A DNA stretch of 64,000 nt. Origin: Micromonospora narathiwatensis. Its GTDB lineage: Bacteria > Actinomycetota > Actinomycetes > Mycobacteriales > Micromonosporaceae. The position numbers were made by a program, and so were the translations under genes. How positions within the stretch are numbered: the first letter of the stretch is position 1; each line of letters starts with the position of its first letter. Shown here piece by piece: positions 1-9,563 of the stretch. The notes below the pieces were generated by a model. It had not been told where the DNA came from, did no database searches, and saw nothing but the letters and a program-made list of their open reading frames with translations. The DNA lies in NCBI RefSeq assembly GCF_900089605.1, contig NZ_LT594324.1, positions 3,038,001 through 3,102,000 of the forward strand. Direction: 5' to 3'.

Positions 1-1473
1 GCGACCGAGCGCGACGGCGACCCGGCCGAGAACGCGTTCACGGTGATCATGCGCAAGGACCTGACCCGGGAGTACCTGGCCTTCGGCGCGAGCAGCGACC
101 TGCGCCTGCCGCCGGGCGAGTACTTCGCCTTCAGCTGGATCGACGAGCAGGACGGAGGGAGCTACAGCACCTCGCAGCTGGTGTATCCGAAGCTGTCCGT
201 GAGCGGGCCGAAGACGGTGTCGATGGACGCCCGTGGCGCGAAGGGCTTCGACGTCACGGTGCCCGACCCGAGCGCGGTGCCGCTGCTGGCGGCCTACGAG
301 GCAAACTACACCGAGGGCGAGAACTTCGGCGTCGGCGTCGGCGTCCTGAGCATGGACTTCGGCTCGATCTTCACCAAGCTGGTCGGGCCCAAGCCGGCGA
401 AGGGCCTGAGTGCCCAGCTGACCGGCGCCCTGACCGAGGTCGACGAGGAGGGCGATCCGCGCGCCACCCCGTACGTGTACAACGTCGGCTGGCACAGCAG
501 GAACGATCTGCTCGGCGGGCTGGTCAAGCACCTGCGGCCGAAGGACTTCGGCACGGTGACGGCGTCACACGCGGCGACGGTGACCGGCAGCAACGGCGCG
601 AAACTCGCCTTCCTCGCACCGGACGGTGCCGCCTCCGGCTGGGCGGTCAGCTGGCCCACCCCGCTCCCGTTCACCCGCACCGAGTTCTACGCGGGTGACG
701 CACCGTGGCAGACCGAGTTCAGGGAGGAACTGCCCGCCGAGGGCGACGAGTGGCCGGAGACGCTGTCCGCACACGGCGCGCTGTCCAGTTACAAGCCTGG
801 GAAGACGTACCAGGAGCAGTGGAACAAGGCGGTGTTCGGGCCGAGCATGACGTCGTTCTTCCCCGGTGAACTGCCGGGCGCACGCGAGGGCGACAGCATG
901 TACGTCTCGCCGGGGCTGCTCGCCGACGGCCAGGGCCGGGCCGGCTTCGGGCAGATCACCTCGGGGCACGGGGCGCTCTACCGCGACGGCAAGCTGATCG
1001 CCGAGTCCACCGAAGGCCCGGAGGCGTACGCCGAGGACGTGGGCCCGCGTGCGGCGGCGTTCCGCTTCGACGGAAGCGTGGAGCGTAACGCTCGCCTGAG
1101 CACCAGGGTGTCGGTGAGCTGGACGTTCCGCTCGGCGCACACCGGCAAGTCCAAGGCGCTGCCGCTGACCGCGGTCAGCTTCGCGCCGCCGCTCGACGAC
1201 CACAACGTCGGCAGGGCCGGCGGCGTGGGCGTCTACCCGGCGACGATCACCCAGACCGAGGGCTCGGGACCGGTGGTCAAGCTGACCGTGCAGGTGTCGT
1301 ACGACGACGGGAAGACCTGGAAGAACGTGCCGGTGCTGAAGCACGCCGGGTCGTGGCAGGTACAGGTGCCGCACCCGGCGGCCGGCGGCTTCGTCTCGCT
1401 CAAGGCGTCGGGGTCGGACGCGAAGGGCAACACCTTCGACCAGACCGTCATCCGGGCGTACGAACTGCGCTGA
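1..1473 (+). CDS. S8-family (subtilisin-like) secreted peptidase, C-terminal part
   Basis: The frame is open from the first base of the window, so this is the C-terminal ~490 residues of a longer protein whose start lies to the left. No catalytic Asp/His/Ser triad is visible here. What is seen is a run of beta-rich segments with small conserved turns, ending in a typical tail (VSYDDGKTWKNVPV, then KASGSDAKGNTFDQTVIRAY). That tail is familiar from the C-terminal region of large (~1100-residue) secreted actinobacterial S8 peptidases. The family assignment rests on this tail only. The protein is probably exported and degrades extracellular protein. The next gene starts about 210 bp downstream with its own promoter. 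Alternative: another large secreted enzyme with the same accessory modules. Confidence 0.6.
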   Translation, partial: ATERDGDPAENAFTVIMRKDLTREYLAFGASSDLRLPPGEYFAFSWIDEQDGGSYSTSQLVYPKLSVSGPKTVSMDARGAKGFDVTVPDPSAVPLLAAYEANYTEGENFGVGVGVLSMDFGSIFTKLVGPKPAKGLSAQLTGALTEVDEEGDPRATPYVYNVGWHSRNDLLGGLVKHLRPKDFGTVTASHAATVTGSNGAKLAFLAPDGAASGWAVSWPTPLPFTRTEFYAGDAPWQTEFREELPAEGDEWPETLSAHGALSSYKPGKTYQEQWNKAVFGPSMTSFFPGELPGAREGDSMYVSPGLLADGQGRAGFGQITSGHGALYRDGKLIAESTEGPEAYAEDVGPRAAAFRFDGSVERNARLSTRVSVSWTFRSAHTGKSKALPLTAVSFAPPLDDHNVGRAGGVGVYPATITQTEGSGPVVKLTVQVSYDDGKTWKNVPVLKHAGSWQVQVPHPAAGGFVSLKASGSDAKGNTFDQTVIRAYELR

Positions 1474-1556
1474 TCATCGTATGTTGGGGGCCCTGGCGGG
1501 CGTGTTGTCCGCCGGGGCCCCTTCCCGTCGCGTCACCGGGGCGGCCGGCGGGCGGA

Positions 1557-1617
1557 GCCCCGCTCTCCATCCTGGGGTGGAGAGCGGGGCCGGGGCGGAT
1601 CCATCCGTACGCCGATG
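1557..1617 (+). promoter_or_regulatory. Palindromic promoter element, copy 1 (upstream of the small membrane protein)
   Basis: A perfect inverted repeat has 13-bp arms at 1557-1569 and 1578-1590 and an 8-nt centre. It is followed 21 bp after the second TGGAG half by ATCCATCCG (1599-1607), then four bases, then CCGATG (1612-1617). The same arrangement recurs at 4131-4185 before the CPBP gene. Shared spacing makes an operator plus core promoter the best reading, probably bound by the NarL-type regulator encoded in between (inference). The hairpin could also act as a terminator for the protease gene upstream. Confidence 0.6.
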
Positions 1618-1683
1618 GCGGCGACGCCGCCCGCTGGGACGCTGGGTGCCGTTGACATCCCGACGCCCCGACGGAGTTCCTCG

Positions 1684-2196
1684 ATGACCACCAGCCAGTA
1701 CCTGCTCAACCTCGGCCTGCTCGGCTACGTGCTCTACAGCAACCTGGGCACCAGGACGCTGACCCGGCTGCGGGTGATCCTGCCGTTGGGCGTGGTCGCG
1801 ATCGCCGCGGCGGTGTTCCTGCGTGACGTTCCGACGCTCGGCAACGACGTGCGGCTGGAGGTCGTCGGCGCGGTCGTCGGCGCGGCGCTCGGGGTGGCGG
1901 CCGGGCTGCTGATGCGGGTACGGCACGTCGGCGGGCGGACGGTCACCGTCGCCGGTGCCTCGTACGCCGCGCTGTGGGTGGTGGTGATCGGCGGGCGGAT
2001 GCTGTTCGCGTACGGCGCCGACCACTGGTTCTCCCGCGACATCGCGCTGTTCTCCCGGGCCCATCTCATCACCGGCGCCGACGCGTGGACCGCGGCGTTC
2101 GTCCTGATGGCCCTCGCCATGGTCGTCACCCGGGTCCTGGTCACCGCGGCGCGGGCCCTTGGCGCACCGGCCCGGGCTGTCCCCGTACTGTCCTGA
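1684..2196 (+). CDS. Small integral membrane protein (DUF1453/CcdC-like, tentative)
   Basis: A 170-residue hydrophobic protein with about four to five membrane segments. It begins MTTSQYLLNLGLLGYVLYS, contains a glycine-rich helix near residues 60-80 and ends in a short cytoplasmic tail. The start is the ATG after a CGGAG-like ribosome site; an upstream in-frame ATG at 1615 would lie inside the promoter element and was rejected. It resembles actinobacterial proteins often annotated DUF1453/CcdC-like, but no catalytic motif is visible. It is the first gene of a probable unit with the histidine kinase and response regulator, with a 52-bp gap that contains a hairpin. That arrangement recalls LiaF-LiaR-LiaS style modules, where a small membrane protein accompanies a cell-envelope sensing pair; this role is inference. 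Confidence 0.7.
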   Translation: MTTSQYLLNLGLLGYVLYSNLGTRTLTRLRVILPLGVVAIAAAVFLRDVPTLGNDVRLEVVGAVVGAALGVAAGLLMRVRHVGGRTVTVAGASYAALWVVVIGGRMLFAYGADHWFSRDIALFSRAHLITGADAWTAAFVLMALAMVVTRVLVTAARALGAPARAVPVLS

Positions 2197-2220
2197 CCAG
2201 TCCGAACGCGGACCGGACAG
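2188..2220 (+). other. Nested inverted repeat between the membrane protein and the kinase gene
   Basis: CTGTCC (2188-2193) pairs with GGACAG (2215-2220), and inside it GTCCG (2200-2204) pairs with CGGAC (2209-2213) around AACG. The structure overlaps the stop codon of the upstream gene and precedes the kinase ribosome site. It could set the ratio of sensor to membrane protein by attenuation or mRNA processing. No function is shown. Confidence 0.35.
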
Positions 2221-2248
2221 CGCCGCCACCACCCCGAGGAGACAAGAC

Positions 2249-3451
2249 GTGAACCTGCGGTCCCTCCGGCGCGGCCGGCGCTCGGTGTCCGCTCGCCGGG
2301 TCGGCGACCACCGCCGGGCGCTCGTCCTGCTCGGTTGGGTCGCCGCCGCGGTCGTCGCGCTCAACACCGCCCTGGCCGGTCTCCCCGCCGACGCGGCGGC
2401 CCGCGTCGCCGTCCCGGTGCTGACGGCGGTGGCCCTCGCGCTGTGGCTCGCCGGTTTGGCCCGCACCGTCACCAACGTGTGGCTGCTCACCGGCTGCCTT
2501 GCGGCCGGGGGCCTCTGCGGGGCCGTCCTCGACCTGCTGCACCCGTCCGGGCCCGGATTCATCCTCGCCTACATGGCGATGGCCGCGATCGGGCTGCGGC
2601 TCCCCCGCCCGGTCGCCCTGCCCACCGGCGCGCTGGTCGTCGTCGCGGCCGCCTGGGCGGAGTCACGCACCTCGACGAACGCCGCCGGCGCCGCACTCAA
2701 CCTGGGCATCGGCGCGGGCTTCCTGTTCGTGGCCTCGGCGTTCGCGGCGGTGAACCGCGACGCCCACGCCCAGGCCCAGGCGCTGCTGGCCGAGGAGGCC
2801 GCCGCCCGCGCCGCCCGCGAGCAGGCCGCGGTACTGGCCGAACGCGGGCGGCTCGCCCGCGAGCTGCACGACGTGCTCGCGCACACCCTGTCCGGACTGG
2901 CCGTGCAGTTGGAGGGCGCCCGCCTGCTGGCCGAGAAGACCGGTGCCGGGGCGCTGCTCGTCACCCAGATCCGCACCGCGCAGCGACTGGCCCGCGACGG
3001 CATGGTCAGCGCCAAGGGCGCCGTCGCGACGCTGCGCGGCGACGCGCTGCCCGGCATCGACCACCTGCCCGACCTGGTGACGCAGGCTCGGCTGGCGACG
3101 GGTACGGCGGCGCACCTCGTCGTGTCCGGCGAGCCGCGGGCGCTCCCACCGGAGTCCGGGCTCGCCGTCTACCGCACGGTGCAGGAGGCGCTGACCAACA
3201 CCGCCAAGCACGCCGGCCCCGACGCGGGGGTCACCGTTACGCTCACCTGGGCGCCCGACGACGTGACCGTGGAGATCGTCGACACCGGCGGCGCCCCGGC
3301 CACCGACCTGCCGCCGGGCGGCTTCGGACTGACCGGCCTCGCCGAACGCGCCGAGCTGGCCGGGGGGCACCTCGACGCCGGCCCCACCGTCGACGGCTGG
3401 CGCGTCCACCTCGTCATGCCCACCCGCGCACCGCAGGAGAACCAACGGTGA
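2249..3451 (+). CDS. Sensor histidine kinase, NarL-partner type (HisKA_3)
   Basis: A 400-residue protein. The N-terminal ~175 residues form several membrane helices with no large extracellular sensor domain, so it probably senses within the membrane. A coiled stretch (ALLAEEAAARAAREQAAVLA) leads to the dimerisation/phosphoacceptor helix ERGRLARELHDVLAHTLSGL, with the phosphorylatable His near residue 207. The HATPase_c domain follows, with an N-box EALTNTAKHA and a G-box GGFGLTGLAERAE. The GTG start is chosen because GAGGAG lies 7 bp upstream; a longer in-frame start would overlap the previous gene. The gene overlaps the response-regulator start by four bases (GTGA), implying translational coupling. 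Confidence 0.93.
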   Translation: MNLRSLRRGRRSVSARRVGDHRRALVLLGWVAAAVVALNTALAGLPADAAARVAVPVLTAVALALWLAGLARTVTNVWLLTGCLAAGGLCGAVLDLLHPSGPGFILAYMAMAAIGLRLPRPVALPTGALVVVAAAWAESRTSTNAAGAALNLGIGAGFLFVASAFAAVNRDAHAQAQALLAEEAAARAAREQAAVLAERGRLARELHDVLAHTLSGLAVQLEGARLLAEKTGAGALLVTQIRTAQRLARDGMVSAKGAVATLRGDALPGIDHLPDLVTQARLATGTAAHLVVSGEPRALPPESGLAVYRTVQEALTNTAKHAGPDAGVTVTLTWAPDDVTVEIVDTGGAPATDLPPGGFGLTGLAERAELAGGHLDAGPTVDGWRVHLVMPTRAPQENQR

Positions 3452-4122
3452 ACCCGGCACCCGCTCCCATCAGGGTCCTCATCGCCGACGACCAGAAGGT
3501 GGTCCGCGACGGGCTGGCGATGATGCTGGGCCTGCTCGACGGCATCGAGGTCGTCGGCACCGCCGTGGACGGCGCCGACGCCGTACGCCAGGCCGCCGCG
3601 GCGGACCCCGACGTCGTGCTCATGGACCTCAGCATGCCCAACGTCGACGGGGTCGAGGCGACCCGGCGGTTGGCCGCCACCGGCAGCCGCGCCCGGGTCG
3701 TCGTGCTGACCACGTACGCCGACGACGACTGGGTGTTCGCCGCCCTGCAGGCGGGCGCCCGGGGGTACCTCACCAAGGACGCCGGCGCGGACGACATCCG
3801 CGCGGCGATCGTGGCGGTCGCGTCGGGCGAGGCGCAGCTCGACCCCTCGGTGCAGCGGCGGCTGCTGGACGCGCTCGCCAAGACACCCGCCGGCGTGACG
3901 GGGACGCCGTCCGTGCCCGACGACGGGCTGACCGCCCGCGAGACCGAGGTGCTCACCGAGATCGCCCAGGGTCGGTCCAACGGCGAGATCGCGCAGCGGC
4001 TGTACGTCTCCGAGGCCACCGTGAAGACGCACGTCAATCACCTGCTCGCCAAGACCGGCTGCCGCGACCGGGCGGCACTGGTCGCCTACGCGTTCCGCAC
4101 CGGCCGGGCGCGGGTGGACTGA
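3448..4122 (+). CDS. Response regulator, NarL/LuxR family
   Basis: A 224-residue protein. The receiver domain covers residues ~9-125, with the acidic pocket IADDQ, the phosphoacceptor Asp near 60 in LMDLSMP, and the conserved Thr and Lys (VVLTT, LTKDAGADD). A linker of about 25 residues leads to a LuxR-type helix-turn-helix (LTARETEVLTEIAQGRSNGE and VSEATVKTHVNHLLAKTG). The gene starts with GTG inside the kinase stop codon, so the two are made together. The likely targets are its own operon and the CPBP gene, since both carry the same palindromic element (1557-1617 and 4131-4185). That is inference from site sharing; NarL-type regulators commonly bind such inverted repeats as dimers. Confidence 0.94.
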   Translation: MNPAPAPIRVLIADDQKVVRDGLAMMLGLLDGIEVVGTAVDGADAVRQAAAADPDVVLMDLSMPNVDGVEATRRLAATGSRARVVVLTTYADDDWVFAALQAGARGYLTKDAGADDIRAAIVAVASGEAQLDPSVQRRLLDALAKTPAGVTGTPSVPDDGLTARETEVLTEIAQGRSNGEIAQRLYVSEATVKTHVNHLLAKTGCRDRAALVAYAFRTGRARVD

Positions 4123-4130
4123 CCCGTCGC

Positions 4131-4185
4131 GGTCTCCACCCCTGGGTGGAGACCCGACGACCGGCAATCCATCCGCGACCCGATG
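4131..4185 (+). promoter_or_regulatory. Palindromic promoter element, copy 2 (upstream of the CPBP protease)
   Basis: A perfect palindrome with 11-bp arms, GGTCTCCACCC (4131-4141) and its complement (4144-4154), and a 2-nt centre. ATCCATCCG begins 20 bp after the TGGAG half (4167-4175) and CCGATG follows at 4180-4185, exactly the same 13-bp phase as in copy 1. The palindrome sits roughly where a -35 box would be. Its position 9 bp after the response-regulator stop means it could also end that transcript. Confidence 0.65.
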
Positions 4186-4255
4186 ATCGCGGCGGCGCCG
4201 TCGACGACAGTGGTCACCGACCCGCTCGGGCTCCCACGACCGGAAGGCGACCACC

Positions 4256-5092
4256 ATGACGACCACGCTCACCCCTCGCGCCGACAGGTCGGCGACCAAC
4301 CTGTCGGTGGTGGCCCGTACCGCCCGTACCGGGCAACTGGTCGCCGTCGGCGTCGCGATGACCACGCTGCCCTGGCTGGTCTGGGGATCGGCCATCGCCC
4401 AGGCGCACGGCCTCATCGACTGGCGGCTGCCACAGGGCATCGCGCTGTGGGTCCTCGCCCCGTCCATCGCCGCGGTCACCGCCCTGATCGGTGGCCGCCC
4501 GGCGCTGCGTGACCTCGGTCGCCGCCTCGTCGCCTGGCGGGTGCCGCCGGCCACCTACCTGCTCGCGTTGGCCGTGCCCGCCGGCATCGCGGCGGCCGCG
4601 GTGGCGCTCGCGGCGGCCGCCGGCCACCAACCCCGGCCGGGTGTGCTGATGAGCCTGCCGGCGGCGCTGGCCTACCTCGGCTACGGCATCGGTCTGTACC
4701 TGCTCACCGAGGAGGCCGGCTGGCGCGGGCTGCTGCTGCCCCGGCTCCAGGCCAGGATGCGTCCCGTGCCGGCGAACCTGCTTCTCGGGGTGACGTGGTC
4801 GGTGTGGCACTACCCGCTGCTGCACGTGCCCGGCGAGAGCGACAGCGGCCTGCCGTTCGTCGGTTTCCTGCTGCTGACCACCAGCACCACGATCCTCATC
4901 GGCGCTCTCGTCAACGCCGCCGCGGGCAGCGTCCTCGTGGCCGCGCTGTTTCACGCCGCCTTCAACGCCACCTACAGCTACAGCGGCGTCGTCGGCCCCG
5001 ACCACACCCCGCTCTGGACGGCGGCCGCCGCCTCGGCGCTGCTCGCCGCCGTCGTGTGCGCGGCCACCCGCGGTCGCCTGTACCTACGCTGA
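4256..5092 (+). CDS. CPBP-family intramembrane metalloprotease (Abi/CAAX type)
   Basis: A 278-residue polytopic membrane protein with about eight helices. The family signature is complete: the EExxxR motif (TEEAGWRG, Glu near residue 151-152), a second motif WSVWHYPLL with its metal-binding His, and a third, FHAAFNATY, with His and Asn. CPBP proteins include CAAX prenyl-protein endopeptidase relatives and bacteriocin self-immunity proteins; the substrate here is unknown. The ATG follows a GGAAGG ribosome site. It is transcribed alone from the palindromic promoter shared with the membrane-protein/two-component unit, so it is probably the main output of that system. It converges on the cellulase gene and is closed by a hairpin. 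Confidence 0.92.
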   Translation: MTTTLTPRADRSATNLSVVARTARTGQLVAVGVAMTTLPWLVWGSAIAQAHGLIDWRLPQGIALWVLAPSIAAVTALIGGRPALRDLGRRLVAWRVPPATYLLALAVPAGIAAAAVALAAAAGHQPRPGVLMSLPAALAYLGYGIGLYLLTEEAGWRGLLLPRLQARMRPVPANLLLGVTWSVWHYPLLHVPGESDSGLPFVGFLLLTTSTTILIGALVNAAAGSVLVAALFHAAFNATYSYSGVVGPDHTPLWTAAAASALLAAVVCAATRGRLYLR

Positions 5093-5157
5093 GCCCGGCA
5101 CGCCGCACATCAGGACGACGGCCGGCCCGGTGCCGGGAGGTCCCCCGACGGGCCGCC

Positions 5158-5184
5158 GCGCGGCGGGCACGCGGCCCGCCGCGC
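5158..5184. terminator. Hairpin between converging CPBP and cellulase genes
   Basis: Perfect 10-bp arms GCGCGGCGGG (5158-5167) and CCCGCCGCGC (5175-5184) with a 7-nt loop. It lies just downstream of the cellulase stop and ~65 bp after the CPBP stop, without a T-tract. It probably serves both genes. Confidence 0.6.
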
Positions 5185-5193
5185 CGCGCCCGG

Positions 5194-7323
5194 TCAGGAG
5201 GTGCTGCCGGTGACGTTGCCACCCGACTTGGTCACGTAGTAGGTGACCGTCGTTCCGCTCCAGAAGTGGAACGTCAGGGTGACCCGCCGGCCGTCGTTGA
5301 CCTCGGCGAAGAACTCCGGCTTCAACGTGATCGTGTTGCCGCTGTAGTTCGGCGCGAACGCCACGTCGAACTCCTTGAACGAGGTCCAGTTCTGCGGGCC
5401 GGCGTTGCTGCCGTCCGCGTATTTGGCCTCCATGGTGGCGAGTTGGTCACCGCGGAACTGGGTCGGCACGTTGAACGAGCCGGTCGTGCCGGTCGCGCCG
5501 GAGAGCACCGGCGGGTCGTACGAGATGATGCTGATCCGCCAGGGCACGCCGGAGGAGAAGCGGGCCTGGATGTTCGCGTTGACCCCGTACGCCCGGGAGC
5601 CGACCAGGCGGGTGACCGCCGCCGCGGTGAGCGTCAGGGTGCTGCCGGAGACCGTGTAGTCGGTGCCGTTGACCAGGTCGGTGCTGCCCTGGCGCAGCCC
5701 CTGGAAGGTCGTCCCGTTCAGGTTGAGCGTCAGGCTCTTGCTGGTGATCGAGCCGGTTCGCGGCACGTACACCTGGTCGCTCGACGCGGTGCCGGAACGC
5801 GTGGTCCAGCTCGACTTGATCTGGGCGAACAGCTCCGGGTCGCTCCACTGGAACGACGTACGGCCGAAGTGCTGCCCGTTGTCCCAGAGCTGCGTGGTGA
5901 TCTTCCGGTTGCGCGCGTAGTAGCCGAGGTACTCGAAGAACTTCAGCTTCTCGCCCTGCTCGATGGTGCCGGTGTGCCGGTCGAAGCCGAGCAGGCCGTA
6001 CTCGCCGATGATGACCGGGATGTTGCGCGCGACGAAGGCGTTGTAGACCCGGTCGAACTGGTCGATCAGGTCCTGCTGCACGGTGGCGTCGAAGCGGGTG
6101 CCGCCGGCGACGTTCACACTGAACGGCCAGTAGCCGTAGAAGTGGACGGTCGCGACGAGGTTCCGGTCGTTGAGCGTGTTGAAGGTGCTCACCAGCTCGT
6201 TCACCCGGGCCTGGTCGGCCGACGTGTGCAGGGTCGGGAGCACGAGGAGCCGGGTGGCGTTGCCGCCACCGGACTGGCGCACGATCCGGTGGAACGACGT
6301 GTTGAGGTCGTTCAGCAGCGTCGCGTTCTGGGCGTCGCCGGAGCTGCCGGTGAACTGCGGCTCGTTCACGCTCTCGAAGACCAGCCGCGACGAGGCGTCC
6401 CGGAAGGCGGCGGAGATCTGCGTCCACAGCGCGTTGTACCGGTTGAGCACTCCGGTGCGGTCGGTGGGCATCGTGTTGATCCACTGCCACGAGTCGTGAT
6501 GGATGTTGATCACCACGTAGAAGCCGTCGGCGAGCGCCCAGTTGACCACCTCGCGTACCCGGTTGAGCCAAGCCGCGTCGATGGTGTGATTCGGCGCGCC
6601 GCCGTGGTGGTTGCTCCAGGTGACCGGGATTCGGATGCTGTTGAACCCCTGCGCCCGGATGTTGTCCAGCAGCGCCGCGGTCACCCGCGGGTTGCCCCAC
6701 GCGGTCTCGTCCGCGCCGACCGCGTCGAACGAGTTGCCCAGGTTCCAGCCGGGCTGCATCGCGGCCACCGCGGCCATGGCGTCGCCGGCCGGCGGCGGCG
6801 TGGTCGGGGGCGGCGTGGTCGGGGGCGGCGTGGTCGGGGGCGGCGTGGTCGGGGGCGCGGTGGTCGGGGGCGGGGTGGTGCCGCCGACAGCGCCGGTGCA
6901 GGTGACGCCGTTGAGGGCGAAGGAGGTGGGCGGGGTGTTGGCCCCCGACCAGGAGCCGTTGAACCCGAAGGAGACGGTGGCGTTGGTGGCGATCGCGCCG
7001 TTGTAGTCGACGTTGGTCGCCGTGACCCGGGCGCCCGAGGAGGCGACGTTCGCGTTCCACGCCTGAGTGACCTGCTGGCCGGACGGGAAGGTCCAGACCA
7101 GGCTCCAGCCGTTGATCGGGTCACCGAGATTGGTGATGCTGACGTCGGCGCTGAAGCCGCCGGGCCACTGGCTGCTGGTCGCGTACGTCACCCGGCAGCC
7201 GGCCGCCGCCTGGGCGCTGGTCGCGGCCACCAGGCCGGCGCCGGCCACCAGCGTCGCGGTGGCCGCCGCGACCATGCCGAACCGCCATCGGATCCGCCGC
7301 GCTGTGCCTTGCAAGCCGGCCAT
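5194..7323 (-). CDS. Secreted GH5 endoglucanase with CBM2 and X2-like modules
   Basis: A 709-residue exported enzyme. It has a twin-Arg-containing signal peptide (residues ~1-42, cleavage near AQAAA), a CBM2 cellulose-binding module (~43-143, beginning AGCRVTYATSSQWPGGF), a Pro/Thr linker made of TTPPP repeats (~145-178) and the GH5 catalytic domain (~180-485). The acid/base Glu is in SVNEPQF (~320) and the nucleophile Glu in IGEYG (~440). A C-terminal X2-type Ig-like module with a further beta domain completes it. It cleaves internal beta-1,4 bonds of cellulose or related glucans outside the cell. The ATG at 7323 is chosen because AAGGAG precedes it by 7 bp; a longer frame upstream lacks a ribosome site. 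It is divergent from the SUKH gene, with an imperfect palindrome in between. Confidence 0.95.
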   Translation of the reverse strand: MAGLQGTARRIRWRFGMVAAATATLVAGAGLVAATSAQAAAGCRVTYATSSQWPGGFSADVSITNLGDPINGWSLVWTFPSGQQVTQAWNANVASSGARVTATNVDYNGAIATNATVSFGFNGSWSGANTPPTSFALNGVTCTGAVGGTTPPPTTAPPTTPPPTTPPPTTPPPTTPPPAGDAMAAVAAMQPGWNLGNSFDAVGADETAWGNPRVTAALLDNIRAQGFNSIRIPVTWSNHHGGAPNHTIDAAWLNRVREVVNWALADGFYVVINIHHDSWQWINTMPTDRTGVLNRYNALWTQISAAFRDASSRLVFESVNEPQFTGSSGDAQNATLLNDLNTSFHRIVRQSGGGNATRLLVLPTLHTSADQARVNELVSTFNTLNDRNLVATVHFYGYWPFSVNVAGGTRFDATVQQDLIDQFDRVYNAFVARNIPVIIGEYGLLGFDRHTGTIEQGEKLKFFEYLGYYARNRKITTQLWDNGQHFGRTSFQWSDPELFAQIKSSWTTRSGTASSDQVYVPRTGSITSKSLTLNLNGTTFQGLRQGSTDLVNGTDYTVSGSTLTLTAAAVTRLVGSRAYGVNANIQARFSSGVPWRISIISYDPPVLSGATGTTGSFNVPTQFRGDQLATMEAKYADGSNAGPQNWTSFKEFDVAFAPNYSGNTITLKPEFFAEVNDGRRVTLTFHFWSGTTVTYYVTKSGGNVTGSTS
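6794..6880 (-). repeat. 15-bp tandem repeat encoding the Pro/Thr linker of the cellulase
   Basis: Five full 15-bp units (GGCGGCGTGGTCGGG on the plus strand, the fifth slightly changed) plus a partial one. Each encodes TTPPP. Such linkers vary in copy number between strains through slippage. Confidence 0.9.
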
Positions 7324-7412
7324 GCTGCTCCTTCGTGGTGTCGCGGGCGTGCGGGCACCCGCGGTCAGCGGAAGGCGAGCGGCGCACTGCGCCACCCGCG
7401 TCCCGCGAGAGT

Positions 7413-7432
7413 AAGTTTGGTTTCCCAACTTT
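7413..7432 (-). promoter_or_regulatory. Imperfect palindrome upstream of the cellulase
   Basis: On the plus strand AAGTTTGG (7413-7420) faces CCCAACTT (7424-7431) around TTT, an AT-rich island about 90 bp before the cellulase start. It could be an operator for a sugar-responsive regulator or part of the core promoter. It does not match the CebR palindrome known from streptomycete cellulase genes. Confidence 0.35.
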
Positions 7433-7556
7433 GTCAATCGGGCTTGGTCGATACCCGCAGGTGTTTCCGCAGCCTGATCTCGGCGGCACGCTCCGCTCCG
7501 GCCGGGCGCTCGCCGAGCCACGCGACACGGTCGGACCCTGCGGTTAGGATCCGCCG

Positions 7557-8123
7557 GTGACGCTCAATGCCGATGACCTGACCGGGTACGTCGAACGCGA
7601 CCTCGACGCCGACCTGACGCGGTGGTTCCCCGGCCGGCCTCCGGTCACCGTCCCGGCGCGGACCCGGCCGGTGGCGCCGCTGCTCGACCGGCTGCCGCCG
7701 GCGGACGCGGCCGCGCTGGCGGCCTTCGACCGCCGGGTACGGTCGGGGCGTATGCCGCAGTTCCTGGACGTGTACGACTGGTCCTACGGCTTCGACTTCG
7801 CCGCGAACGACTGCGGGCTTCTCGACGCCGACTACCGGACGGAACTCACCGACGACGACGTCTACTCGATCGGCGCCGACGGCGGCGGCAACCTCTACGT
7901 GGTGCTCGCCGACGGACAGGTCGGCCTCTGGTTCCACGAGGAGGAGGTCGTCGAGGGCAACACCCGCTTCGACAACCTCGACGTGTTCCTCTGGTCGGTC
8001 GTGCGCTACCACGCGGTGCGGGCCGGAACGCTCGACCGGGCCGAGGTCGAGGCGGACTTCCGGTCGCTGGGCCAGGACGGCGCGCTCGAGCCGAACGTCG
8101 GGCTGCTCAGGTCCATGGCGTAG
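7557..8123 (+). CDS. SMI1/KNR4 (SUKH) family protein
   Basis: A 188-residue soluble protein with no signal peptide. The central part carries the SUKH core: a small acidic and aromatic motif, DVYSIGADGGGNLYVV, then GQVGLWFHEEE and a late helix, LDVFLWSVVRYHA. SUKH proteins are often immunity proteins against polymorphic or contact-dependent toxins, but many are orphan housekeeping genes. No toxin gene is next to this one, so its role is unassigned. The start is a GTG; the ribosome site is weak (GGTTAGGAT). It is divergent from the cellulase and converges on the FAD monooxygenase across a strong hairpin. Confidence 0.75.
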   Translation: MTLNADDLTGYVERDLDADLTRWFPGRPPVTVPARTRPVAPLLDRLPPADAAALAAFDRRVRSGRMPQFLDVYDWSYGFDFAANDCGLLDADYRTELTDDDVYSIGADGGGNLYVVLADGQVGLWFHEEEVVEGNTRFDNLDVFLWSVVRYHAVRAGTLDRAEVEADFRSLGQDGALEPNVGLLRSMA

Positions 8124-8159
8124 CCCGGGGGCGGCGGCATCCCGGCCGGCCCCGGCGGG

Positions 8160-8185
8160 CCGGTCACCCGCCCCGGGGTGACCGG
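8160..8185. terminator. Hairpin between SUKH gene and FAD monooxygenase
   Basis: Perfect 10-bp arms CCGGTCACCC (8160-8169) and GGGTGACCGG (8176-8185), ending one base before the stop codon of the minus-strand gene. It can serve both converging genes. Confidence 0.65.
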
Positions 8186-8186
8186 T

Positions 8187-9563
<1,377 letters not shown>

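Noticed and set aside
1481..1687. Small frames between the protease and the membrane-protein gene
   Set aside because: They overlap the palindromic promoter and have no ribosome site or recognisable sequence.
6794..6880. Tandem repeat considered as a possible CRISPR or regulatory array
   Set aside because: The unit is 15 bp without spacers and is in frame with the TTPPP linker of the cellulase.
4795..7560. Plus-strand open frame of 921 codons opposite the cellulase
   Set aside because: It runs through the CPBP gene and antisense to the GH5 enzyme, with low-complexity Arg/Gly/Val-rich translation and no ribosome site.
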